Source: Metopolophium dirhodum (Eukaryota; Arthropoda; Insecta; Hemiptera; Aphididae). Taken from it: DNA of 64,000 nucleotides. Below are positions 1 through 10,877 of the stretch, in pieces. Numbering within the stretch: the first letter of the stretch is position 1; each line of letters starts with the position of its first letter. A model generated the notes under the pieces. That model saw only the letters and a list, made by a program, of their open reading frames with translations, did no database searches and had not been told where the DNA came from. A program made the position numbers and the translations under genes. The stretch spans positions 33,322,241 through 33,386,240 of the forward strand of contig NC_083565.1 of assembly GCF_019925205.1 (NCBI RefSeq). Direction: 5' to 3'.

Positions 1-1561
1 GTTGGAAATCAAGTGTTGAAATGTTAGTTAAACGAAATTATTTTGGAGTTGGTGTCATTAATAATAAACTATATGCCGTAAGTAATGTTGAATTACAATT
101 TATAAGATATTTCATTAGTTTTGTTATAAAGTAGGTAACAATAAATTATATAATACATTTAAGGTCGGTGGACTTACCAATAGTGATGGTCCATTAGATA
201 GTGCAGAAGTTTTGGATTACAATACTCAAGAATGGCGTATGATAGCTAATATGTCTACTAGAAGATCTGGCCTTGGCGTTGGAGTCCTTAATAATCTTTT
301 ATATGCTGTAAACTAATATTTTTTTATTGATTTTAAATTTGGTATATAATTATTACAATAATAGTGGTTAATGAAAAAAAAATTCTCCTAATTAAGAATC
401 AAGGAATATAATATCGATATAATACAATTTATCCATAAATTACAATTTTAATTTGATGATAATTAATTAATGATATGAGTACCTATATGACATATCTTTT
501 CAATTCAATGGCTCAATACTTTTATCAGAAACTGATTTATTTTCATTAATCTACAAACATTATTACGTATAAAAAGTACTAGAACTTGATTTTTTTTTCA
601 ACAGATTTATTTATAACTTTAAAAAAAAGTAACCTTACGTATGTACTACATGTTATTAATATTGTTAATGTTTGAAAATTACAATACAAATGTATTAAAG
701 CAATTGAACTTCATTAAATTTATATTTTAAACATTGAATATATCTTAATTTTTTAACTTCTATTGAAGAATAATTTATTCATACTTCTTCAAGATTGATT
801 TTAAATTTTGAATAATTTTCAAGCTCAAGTAGTATTTAATTTTGTAGGCTTATAAATGACTAATACATTTTTGTACCTAGTTAAGAGTAATATTATTGTA
901 TTTATTCAATGTTTCATAAATATGTACTAAATCAGGTTCATTGAAAATGTTATGCGATAATATTGTAATTTAGGATTTTTTTTTATACCCCACAATTGTT
1001 TGTATTAATTACAAATTACCATTATGTAGGTAGGAGGATGTATTTCATCATCACGGCAATTAAAAACTGTTGAACGTTATGATCCCAGTATCGATGCATG
1101 GACGCCCGTCGCAAAAATGTCTGTAGGTCGTAGTTGGGTTGGAGTAGGCGTCTTAGACGGTGTACTGTATGCTGTGGGTGGTGAAGATGGATATAAAACG
1201 CTGAGTATTGTTGAAGCATACAGACCAAGTACAGATGGTTGGACTACTATTGCGGACATGAATTTTCCTCGATATGGTGCAGGTAGCTTCTCGTAGAATA
1301 ATTCATAATAATTGTATGAAACATTATTTTGAAAAGTATATTGCATTTATATAAATTTTCAATATAGGAGTAGTTGCAGTAGACGGTTTACTGTATGTCT
1401 TTGGTGGGCAAATAAACAAATCCCATATTGAGGATTCTATAGAATGTTACAGCCCCATAACCAATACCTGGACAATAGTTGCACCGTTAAGGATTCATGA
1501 ATATGCTTCAGCACGCGTAGTAGCCATTAATAGGCCACGACATTTAAAAATTCATAGTTAG
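1..1561 (+). CDS. KLHL-type Kelch protein copy A, 3' part (partial)
   Basis: This is the C-terminal Kelch beta-propeller half of a BTB-BACK-Kelch protein; its 5' exons lie outside the window. Exons read 1-77, 164-307, 1030-1282 and 1368-1561, ending in TAG. All junctions are GT-AG with phases 0, 0 and 1, the same as in copy B. Repeated Kelch signatures are visible: a double glycine followed downstream by an aromatic-x6-W pattern, for example VGVGVLDGVLYAVGG and RPSTDGWTTIADM. I see no internal stop or frameshift. Family role (known): such proteins bind Cullin-3 through BTB and substrates through the propeller. Whether this copy works depends on the unseen 5' exons. The 3' flank at about 1650-1830 resembles the 3' flanks of copies C, D and E, so the unit was segmentally duplicated. 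Confidence 0.85.
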
Positions 1562-2639
1562 TATTCATGGTATTTGTTTGATACAGTATATAAATGTTTT
1601 CCTATTTTGTAAAATAGTATGTTTTTTGATTACTTATTTATTTTATTGTATTTTAATATTTATTAAAAGGTTTCATATTATATTCGTCATTATAACGAAC
1701 ATTTGAATATAATTATTCGTACATAGTAAAAAAAATTTACTATGTATAATTTCTATTTTAATTGTCTATAGCTATGAATTGAACATTTAATTTACGGTTT
1801 ATCGTAAGTAGTTATAACTGTAACCAAAAATACTATAAAATGTTTACCTTAACACAATTTTCTTTATAGATATTTTTAGTTCAATTGTTTATGAAATCAG
1901 AGAGATATTTAAACGGAGAATAACGATTATAGATATTTATGCATACTTGGAACTTTTAAAGTATATTATATAATTTATACACACAATGAATTTTCAAATT
2001 CAATGTTTTCGTCAATAATTAATCCAAACAACTGTTTTATGAAGAGTAAAATAAATTACCAGTTAATAATTTCCGTTCTTTAAATGAGATCCTTCCAAAT
2101 TAGTCAATTATTTTGTGGATCTTTTTTTTTTTAAATATTATTATATTTGTTACTACCTATTTTAAAATTCCAACAGTTATTAGTTCCTTAAATGGCTATA
2201 CAATTATTTAAATAGGTGTAATATTGGATCTAGTTTATGTTACATGTTTATAAATTCTAAAAATTAATTGATTGTTATTAATTAATAATTAATTACTAAT
2301 ATTTTAAAATCACCTTATGCTTCATATCTTCTAAATTCATTATTGTGGACAATAACTGTTATAAATTAAAATTAATAAAATTATTAATTGCAGACAATTA
2401 TAATAATTTAATAATATAATTCAATCACAATGCAAGATAAGAAAAAATTATAATAATGAATTATTAAAAACATAGTAAAATTATCAAAACTATTTAGATT
2501 TAAATTGTATGTCATCTTATTTACAGTTTTTATTCTTCAATCGAAAAAGTATTTTCAAAATAGTAAATTTCATACACTTTAGTACCATATTTTATTATTA
2601 TCATTTATCAGTATATTATTATAATTTTGTTACTACAAG
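1562..2639. other. AT-rich intergenic stretch
   Basis: No coding region is supported. The first ~300 bp resemble the downstream flanks of the other Kelch copies (around 22980-23200, 33840-34010 and 55080-55230). The rest is AT-rich sequence without recognisable features. Confidence 0.5.
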
Positions 2640-2735
2640 ACTTAAGACGGACAGGGAAAAATATGATCCACGACAGCGATGTAGCTAGATTAGTCTACAC
2701 TGGACCCCGTGTTAACATAATTTTATTTTTTTTAA
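2640..2735 (+). repeat. Dispersed repeat, inverted partner at 20405-20490
   Basis: The stretch around GACCCCGTGTTAACATAATT and the preceding GATCCACGACAG-like segment reappear in reverse orientation at 20405-20490. No open frame or terminal structure is visible, so it is probably a transposon fragment of unknown class. Confidence 0.6.
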
Positions 2736-3479
2736 TTTAAAAGTTAAATAATAAGTACTTAGTTCATCAATATTTACATGCGAATTAACTATTAAACCAC
2801 CCTCAAAGTTGAAAATTAAAGCATTTTTCAAAAACTGCTCTTTCCGAAATTTGTTGATAGACACAAAAAAAACATGATATCTCTGTGAGATGATTATTAC
2901 AATTCTCACTGAGCTCAGAATCTTAAATGTCCAATATTATTTCCTAAGACAATATGTGTTTATAGCCTGGTCCACTTGTTTGTGTTTAAATAAGATTAAC
3001 ATTTATTATGATTATGGCTGTTTGTATATTGCCAGATTGGACAAAGTGGTTTTACTTAGGTTACACACTAAATATCACTTGTACTGGTTACACTTGATAA
3101 CAAATTTCCCTCCAATTTCATATTATCTTTTAACAATTAACTGACAAGTTAAAAGTTACAATATAGTTTAATATATATATATATAAATATTGTATATAAT
3201 TAAAAGGGTGTTTGTAGAAATTAAAATGTTAAAAGGACTTATACTACTACTATTATATATGTTCTTAGAAGGGCGTTAATAAAATTAAAATTGTTAAAAT
3301 GGCCTACACCACATACATTTTTTTAAAAATAAATATTACATAAATGTAAATTTAGTTTAAGCAATTTCATAAGCGATTTTAGTTTCATGGAGTACATATC
3401 ATGTTTAATATAAATGTTGCCGCCGCAACATAACAACAATATTATTTTTATATAGTTAATTATCACTGGTCATTGAAGA
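2736..3479. other. AT-rich stretch without supported genes
   Basis: The short open frames here (for example 2890-3144) have low-complexity composition and resemble no family I know. A (TA)n tract lies near 3167-3190. Confidence 0.4.
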
Positions 3480-4430
3480 CAGCTGGTCTCACACACACAT
3501 ACCATCTTATTTGTATTGTTTTATTTTCGTATTGAATGCGTTTTGTGAGTTATATAATATTATGTAGATTAAACGTTTTCGCACGCCGCCGCGCCGTCTA
3601 TGCAAATATTATTTAGCACGGCCGCCGTAAATCTGTCCGGTTTTGTACGTCTTACCGAGAACACCGACGTGTGTCAACTATTTTTTATTATATACGTATT
3701 AATTGTATTATTTTTTTCTTTATTATTGTGAGCCATAAGGGCAATAGTCATTTGTTATTTTTTATTGTATGTGCGTTAATCGTCGAGTATATGTCGCCGT
3801 ATAGGCACAACCATACCCTTTATTATTGTGAGCCATTAGGGCAATCATTACACTATTATTTTTGTCATTTACGTGTATTGTACCCCTACTATACCACAGG
3901 ACCAGCTAGCTAGTCTGCGCTCCACAAACTGTGAGTTTTATCATTATTTTTATTATTATTTATTTATTATACACATTAACTGTTGGGTCAAAAGGGCTAT
4001 AGATATTTTTTATTATTATTAATTTGTTGGCCAGAAGGGCCGCATATTATTTTATACGAGCTTCAGCTCAAATAGCTGCGTCAATATATTATTATTATTT
4101 CGGTTGGCCACAAGGGCCGGTCATTTATTATTATTTTTATATAATTTTTATACATTTGTGTCACGGTGAGTTTTAATATATAATTTGTACTGCTATTATT
4201 TCAATTTACGTATTATACAGCAACTTAATTACCAGAAACCGTGTTACCATTTTATTATTATTTGTTTTATTGTACACACATCCACATACATACACATATT
4301 AATACACAAATACAAATAATACACAACAAGCACTACATAGCCGATAGTATTTGCTAGGCGATCCCGACAACTACTGTTCGAGCTATTACAACACTACACA
4401 CCAGCTAGTCCTCCATTCTATATTTTTTAG
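3480..4430 (+). repeat. Unclassified complex repeat with GGCCA-AAGGGCC-type motifs
   Basis: Five short related motifs recur at about 3729, 3826, 3983, 4024 and 4103, of the form GAGCCATAAGGGCAA or GGCCAGAAGGGCC, spaced by AT-rich sequence. A segment including ACCAGCTAGC and TGCGCTCCACAA, and another around CACGGCCGCC, is found in reverse orientation at 37840-38200. The pair is therefore a dispersed element about 0.7-0.9 kb long. No protein is recognisable; an untranslated part or LTR of a retroelement is possible but unproven. Confidence 0.55.
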
Positions 4431-5019
4431 ACCTAGGTGTTAGTGGCGTAAAAAAAAGGAGTTTGGTGTCCGGACTCGTATATTATTATTATATACTCCG
4501 GCCCGTACAATAATATTTAAATGAATGTTCTACCTTAAAAATTGAGTATTTAATCAGTTTTATTTGTTTCCTGAAAAATTTGGTATACGCCATTTTAATA
4601 AAATACCGTCAAATTATACTATACTGTTATAGGTATGCTGTATGCGTGCACGAAGTAATGAGATAACTGTGCTCGCGTCTTTTATTATTATCCGCTCCTG
4701 GCTCGTACATGTGCCACATAACCTATGTGCCGATATAATTTTACTATATGGCTGTGAATTTGTTGACAAATATATTGTGCTTTATTATACGATAATCGTA
4801 GTTACTGAGTGGAGCGATGAATGCATTGATTCTACAATGACGTGTGTTTTATTTTATTTATTTTTTTTAATTTTTACGTCAGTCGTCTTCGTTTTGGGCA
4901 AAAAAACTGCTGCGATTTTCTTCAACAGTATCTTGTTAGGTTAGATAGTGAATCCAGTAGTTGAATCGGGGAGGTCATTCCCAATAGTTTTCAAAAGTGC
5001 AGGGAAAAATATAATTAAA
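4431..5019. other. No supported gene
   Basis: An open frame of 100 codons at 4642-4944 has no recognisable motif and a hydrophobic, AT-driven composition. I would not annotate it as a gene. Confidence 0.35.
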
Positions 5020-5620
5020 ATGTTGTAAACGTAATTATAAGTGTAAAAATTAAATACTGCAAAACAAATCATAACGATTAACAAAATATGTCGCATATCA
5101 TTCGGCTCCGTATTATAATGATTTGGCGTTTCATGGATTCAAAGTTGAACATGTAATAGTATTGGGAGAATTTGGCCAAAAAAGTTATATTAAATCGAGT
5201 TTATTATTAATGTATTAAAATCAGGGTTTGCAAACGTTATAATAACGTTATGATTATAACGTAATATTTGACAAAAAACGATTGAATTTTGTAAACGTAA
5301 TTATAAGTATAAAAATTAAATACCACAAAACAAAACATATCGATTAAAAAAATATGTTATACAACATTAAACAAAATAAAACGCAAAACGTAATATTTAT
5401 AGAATAACATGAACAAAAAATAATGCAAAACGAAATATTTTTAGATCTATTTATTTTAAAGGTGTATTGGTTTCGTAGAAACATTTATTTCATGCAATCA
5501 ATCTAAGAATTGGTTATATTTTATTCTATATCCGGGTCATTACCTACCCGCATTAGTTATTATTTTTAAATTTAATAGGTATAAACACTATTTTAGATAA
5601 CGATAAACGCTAAACCTCTA
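5020..5620 (+). repeat. hAT-like element fragments (CAGGG(T/C)TTGCA end)
   Basis: A fragment at about 5020-5100 and a longer one from 5222 share sequence with 19795-20330, which lies in the opposite orientation. The element end is CAGGGTTTGCAAACG at 5222, and the partner ends with CAGGGCTTGCA at 19795. CAGGG-type ends are typical of hAT transposons (known). The copy stops where the Harbinger element begins, and its remaining ~90 bp are not found beyond that element. Confidence 0.6.
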
Positions 5621-5623
5621 TAA

Positions 5624-5672
5624 AGGTACGGTTTCCCTTGCGCGATTGCGAACGCGAACCGCGAACGCGATC
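5624..5672 (+). repeat. Harbinger left terminal inverted repeat
   Basis: Begins AGGTACGGTTTCCCTTGCGC and matches the reverse complement of 9814-9862 at 48 of 49 positions. It is followed by further GCGAACGCGATC copies to about 5710. Confidence 0.93.
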
Positions 5673-5847
5673 AGCGAACGCGATCGACGAACTAAGATCG
5701 CGTTCGCATCGTCTTGGTTTATTCTGAACGATTTTACGTCGCGATCGAGAGTAATTTATCTCATCATTCAGTCGTACTTAATATTTTGATGTGTGAAGTA
5801 CTCTAGTGAACGGTGTAAACGAACATACTGTGAATTTTTAAATTATA

Positions 5848-8800
5848 ATGGATACATCTGACGACGTAAATATATTGAAAATTCTCTTTGAAGAAGAAGA
5901 TGATGATGACGTTTTGCTCTTGTATTTGTCAGAAGAAAAAAGAAAAGGCCATGATCAATTATTTACAAAGAGAAGTACGGAAGGTTATTATGAAATACTA
6001 ATCAACGGTCATTTAAAAAATAATGAAATCAAATTTCGAGAATTTTTTAGAATAAATCGTAATCAGTTTGATTTTATTTTAAATTTAATAAGAGACGACC
6101 TAGCCTTAAATCCGACTTTTTTTATAAGGAAACCAATAACACCAGAGGAAAAATTGGCAGTTACATTAAGGTAAGTAAAATTTATAAATTACTAACAAAC
6201 AATGAAATTAGCACACATATTACTACATTAGTATATTGTTATATCCTTATTTAATATAGTATTCAATAAAAAATATACATAAAAACTAAAAAAAAAAAAT
6301 TATTTTCCTTTATTATTGGTACACGTAGTACCTAATCATATTATATTTACATAAAAGTTATATATTATAACAATCAATATAAAAAAAAATTTTAAATCTT
6401 ATTAAATTATACAAATATTTATAAATGTATAAAACCATGGTTAATTAATAAAAATAACATATGTTCCTATAAAATATTCAATATAAAATATGCATGAAAA
6501 TTAAAAACTAAAAAAAAATCATTTACCTTTATTACTGGTAGTAAATACCTAATTATATTTTATTGTTTTTCTTTATTTTACTGTGAATTTGTGTTCCATT
6601 CATTATTCATATTTGCTACTGAATCGAAAGGCGTTAATATATTTGAAGATCCAAACTGTTGTTGAGTATTTGTATATGATGGTGAACTTATTGAAGGCGG
6701 ACTATAATTATTATATGGAGTATAGTGGTTTTCCAATGAATGTGTGGAACTAGTAGTTGACTGGCTTGGTGTTATTAATACTCTATTGGATATAGGCGTA
6801 GTGTAACGATTACCTGGATCATGAAATTGTAAATCGGTTAATACAGTTAACATTTTCAATTTGGCTTGTGCAATTAAATGTGGTGGCAGTTTTTTCACAG
6901 ATATGGCTAAGCTTTTAAAGAAATGGTCCACATCATCATCGTCTACTGTATTTTTTTTTGAACATATTTGTGTCATGAGCTGTGTTCTTTCTTTTGACCT
7001 TTTTTCTAAAAGTTCAGTAATGTTTAAATTTTTTCTCTTGTTCATTTTTCGTGACCTGGACATCGATGGTGATATTGATTGATCACATTGAGTTTGTGGT
7101 GATAACGGTACCTCTTCTGTAATATTTACTTCTTCATCACTTAAATCTGAACCGGAATTTTCATTTGCATCAGTATCATACATATTAGATGTAGTACTGT
7201 AAAAATAAATGATAAATATGATTATTAAATTATATCTATGATTAAATTTTTTTACAAAATATTAACAATCACTACCAAATACCTACTTAATTTGTTGTCA
7301 TAGCTATCATTATTACTTACATTCTTTCTTGTGGTACCGTATCCAAAAATGTTAAAAATGGTGCTAAATACCATTTTGATGGTTTTGAAGACGCACTTGA
7401 TCCTGTTGTCATTTTTCTTGTCCGTTTATTTTTTAAGTAAGCATCTTTTATGTTCTTATACCTTCTCCTGCAGTCATCATCTAATACAAATAAAAGTAAT
7501 AGTAATCAATTTTCAGTTTTTTTAATTAAATAATAATTATATTAAAAATTAAGTAAAATATCGAAAAGAAATTATGTTAAATTATGTTTTTGAGATTAAT
7601 TCTCATAGAGTTATATTTATGTATACATACTGTATATAATTTATAAATATATTATTTAAATAAATAGTGAAAGAAAGCATATAAATATGTAAATTGTAGG
7701 TATGTAAAAACAAATTAACCTGGGGTATTATTAATATTGTATGTAATCATAAATGATTTTGATGTTATACATAACTATCGGGTATTAAACAAAATAAAAC
7801 ATGACTAATTATAAAATCAATCCTACATTTCCTACATTGTTTATTTATGTATATGTATGCTTTAAATATATGTTGATATATTTATTAAATTATAATATAA
7901 TATATATGACTTTTTTTTAGATATTTAGCTTCTGGAGAAACGTACCGTTCGCTGTCTTTTGCTTTTCGCATATCACACAGCTATATTAGTATTATTATAA
8001 AAAATACATTAAAATCTATGAAAATGCATCTGTTACCAATTTGTATACCTAATCCAAGTAAATTAAATATGAAAGATAAGGCTAATGAATTTTGGACAAG
8101 ATGGAATTTTCCAAATTGCATAGGCGCTATCGACGGTAAACACATTCGAATGAAGTGCCCAAAAAATACCGGTTCATTGTATTTTAACTACAAAGAATAT
8201 TTTTCTCTAGTCTTATTGGCCCTAGTTGATGCAAATTGTAAATTTTTAGTAATTGATGTTGGGTCCTATGGTAAAGAAGGAGACAGTGGCATATTTGGAA
8301 AATCAAAAATGGGACAACAAATTTATTCTGGAGATTTTAATTTCCCAGAAGATGAAAAACTACCAGGCACTGATAATTCGACACCATTTGTAATTGTTGG
8401 TGATGAAGCATTCAGACTACATAAAAATATTATGAAACCCTTTTCTAGATCTTCAGCTAGACAAGATAGAGCTAAAACTATTTTTAATTATAGGCTGAGT
8501 CGTTGTCGAAGAGTGACAGAAAATGCATTTGGATTACTAGCACAAGTTTTTCGAGTATTTAATACTGCAATAGCAATTGATGTCGAAGTATGTGACGATT
8601 TAATAATTGTTGCATGCTGTTTGCACAATTTATTGAGAGATGCATTTTTAGAAAAAAGTAATAAAATTTACTACGAATATGATGAAGGGCAAACTTTTGA
8701 GATGGGTAGTTTAAGAAGTGGAGGTGGCTTTGCAAGTGCAGATGGTTTTGATGTGAGGGAAAAGTTTAAACAATTTTTTATTCACGAAGGAACTGTCCCA

Positions 8801-8866
8801 TGGCAAAATCAACAAATTTCTAGAACATCATCAACCAATACTGCTTTTATCAACAATCAAATTTAA
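5848..8866 (+). CDS. Harbinger transposase (HARBI1-like DDE nuclease)
   Basis: Two exons, 5848-6170 and 7921-8866, are joined by a GTAAGT...TTTTTTTTAG intron and give 422 residues. The acidic N-terminus is followed by a helix-turn-helix-like region across the splice junction (LRYLASGETYRSLSFAFRIS). The DDE_Tnp_4 catalytic core follows: first Asp in CIGAIDGKHIRMKCP, second in VGDEAFRLHKNIMKP, and the Glu in RVTENAFGLLAQVFRVF. The length matches the family's usual 350-450 residues. The start is the first ATG after upstream stops. No stop or frameshift is present. The enzyme would cut and paste the element at TWA sites, probably needing the MADF partner encoded on the opposite strand (known for the superfamily). 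Confidence 0.93.
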
Positions 8867-9569
8867 TTATTTGATACTTTCTAAAAATATACTTTGCCAT
8901 TTTTTAAAATAAATATATAAATATATAAGTGTTTTTAAGTATAATGTATATTATACTATTATTATTATTATTATGTGTATTATTATTATTATTACATGAA
9001 AAATCTTCATACAATAAAAAACCTACAAAATATTATACAATTATTTGGCTATTTAAAAATAATTCATTGTACTCGTATACTAATATACCTAATGTCCTAA
9101 TATATCACAGATATTAAATGATAAATATTAATAATACTAGTTTTAATATTATAATTTATTTTTAGCTTATTGTAAACATACATTTACATAAATGTACTTC
9201 TAAAATAATTATTCTTAAAAATAGACTGTGTTATTTTAAAATAATAATTTATTTTAAGCTTAAAGAAAACCTCTGTTGTACTACTCGTAATATTATAATA
9301 TAAAAAACCCTAAAAAACATATAAACTTTATATTCCTACAATGAGTATTTATAACTAGTATTTAAACACACTATTTATTATTTATTAATTATTATATTTT
9401 ACTTACTACTACGTCCAACGGTTTCACTAATATTCTTCCAAATGGCATCTCTAATATTTAAATCTTTGTAATCCTTGTTTTGAGGATTATAAATTGGCGG
9501 ATTTTTAGCAACACATTCAACCAGAGCTTCATCTTCTACTTTGCTAAATTTGGTCATTAGAGCACTCAT
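6578..9569 (-). CDS. Harbinger accessory protein: MADF (Myb/SANT-like) and BESS domains
   Basis: Three exons on the minus strand, 9569-9407, 7480-7321 and 7196-6578, give 313 residues; the splice phases agree exactly. The N-terminal MADF domain spans roughly residues 10-105, with motifs such as LVECVAKNPPIYN, AIWKNIS, DDCRRRYKNIKDAYL and KWYLAPFLTFLD. A BESS-like motif lies near residues 205-240 (DVDHFFKSLAISVKKLP). In Harbinger elements the Myb/MADF protein binds the termini and brings the transposase to DNA and the nucleus (known). Its exons interleave with the transposase intron, which spans 6171-7920 and contains exons 2 and 3. The frame is intact. Confidence 0.9.
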
Positions 9570-9813
9570 TGTTGAAAAACACGACCAACGTCAACCAGCA
9601 GTCAATCATAAATGAATGTCATATCATAATTGTCTTTCAAAATAACAAATTAATCGCGACGCGAACGCGATTTGACTGCTCTTGAAGCAGTCACTTCGCG
9701 TTCGCGCCGCGATCAAATTTAGATCGCCGACCGCGATCGCGCAAGGAAAACCAACTGTATTTAATTTACATTGTATCAGTAGTCGCGCGATAATGATGCG
9801 CGATCTTAGATCG

Positions 9814-9862
9814 GATCGCGTTCGCGGTTCGCATTCGCAATCGCGCAAGGGAAACCGTACCT
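9814..9862 (-). repeat. Harbinger right terminal inverted repeat
   Basis: Reverse complement of the left end with one mismatch, followed by the TTA triplet at 9863-9865. GC-rich subterminal repeats extend inward to about 9655. Confidence 0.93.
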
Positions 9863-9865
9863 TTA

Positions 9866-10811
9866 GCCATAAAAGTTACATTTTATACATTTTTAACTAC
9901 AAAATAATTAATTTTTATTAATGTTGTCAAAATTTGAACTTTAAATGCTTATAAAAAAAAATTGTGCCTATGTATTTTTAATATTTTTCAACTGCTATTA
10001 GAACGATATATCAGGAGCCTTATATTAAATTTTCAGTGAAATTTTCAAGTATCTACAGTCATTCGTTTTTTAATTACAATAAAATAAGAAAATTGTTACA
10101 TGAGAAATCGAGTAAATATCAAATGTTGTAAAAATATAAATTTCAGACGCTCATAAAAAATTTAATTTAAGTTTCTTCTAGACATTTTTTTTTTGATAAA
10201 GGTAGACAAACTTATGAGTAATCTTATATTACATTTTCAAATCTTAGATTTAAAAAGAAAATTTTTTATGAATTCTCAACTCAAAATAATTTGTTATTTT
10301 TCGTGATTTTTCCGTATTTTGTCAAAATTTGAACTTTAAATGCTTATAAATAAAAACTGTGACTAAGGATTTTTAATGTTTTTCATCTGCCTTTGAAACA
10401 ATAACCTAGGAGCCTTCTATTAAATTTTCAAGCTTTTTTACTCAACAGATAAAATGTTATTGATATTTATAGAAAAAAAAACTAAAAAAATTTAAAAATG
10501 ACAATGGCCGTAAACAGCTCAAAAAGAGTCAAAATATTTTGTAAATTTTATGGTGTATAGAAAATGCTAATATAAACATTCAGTCAAAATGTCATGTCCC
10601 TACGGTCATTTGTTTACCAACTAGATTCACTTTCCTATCAGAAAAGTTACTATTGAAGAAAATCCAAGCGCTTTTACTGTCCTAAAAGGTGATGACAGAC
10701 ACAAAAATAAAAAAATAAAAAATAAATAAAAAATAAAAAAAATAAAAAAAACAAAAAAAAAACACACATTGTAAAATCAATACACTCATCGCTTCGCTCA
10801 GAATCTAAAAC
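9866..10811 (+). repeat. Family alpha repeat, internal part and right end
   Basis: Shares long stretches with 38318-39065, 58940-59812 and 63541-64000, for example GTCAAAATTTGAACTTTAAA and the terminal segment CGCTTCGCTCAGAATCTAAA. The left end is missing because Harbinger begins there. There is no coding potential. A poly(A)/ATAAA-rich tract lies at 10700-10770. Confidence 0.65.
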
Positions 10812-10877
10812 AATTAAGACACAATATCACAAAATGAGAAAACATTTATATATTGTATCAAGAAAAAATCATAATTG

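Larger units (their letters stand above)
5624..9862 (+). mobile_element. Harbinger (PIF/Harbinger) DNA transposon, two genes
   Basis: A 4239-bp element bounded by 49-bp terminal inverted repeats with one mismatch. It carries a two-exon DDE transposase on + and a three-exon MADF/BESS protein on -, in convergent order with the second gene inside the transposase intron region. Both ends have many GCGAACGCGA-type subterminal repeats, likely transposase-binding sites (inference). The flanking triplets are TAA on the left and TTA on the right; Harbinger elements duplicate a TWA triplet, so a true duplication should be identical. Both reading frames look undamaged, suggesting a recently mobile copy. 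Confidence 0.93.

Noticed and set aside
4642..4944. 100-codon open frame
   Set aside because: No recognisable motif, hydrophobic AT-driven composition, no splice or homology support.
8929..9117. Leucine-rich 62-codon frame
   Set aside because: Produced by a TTA microsatellite in the Harbinger 3' region.
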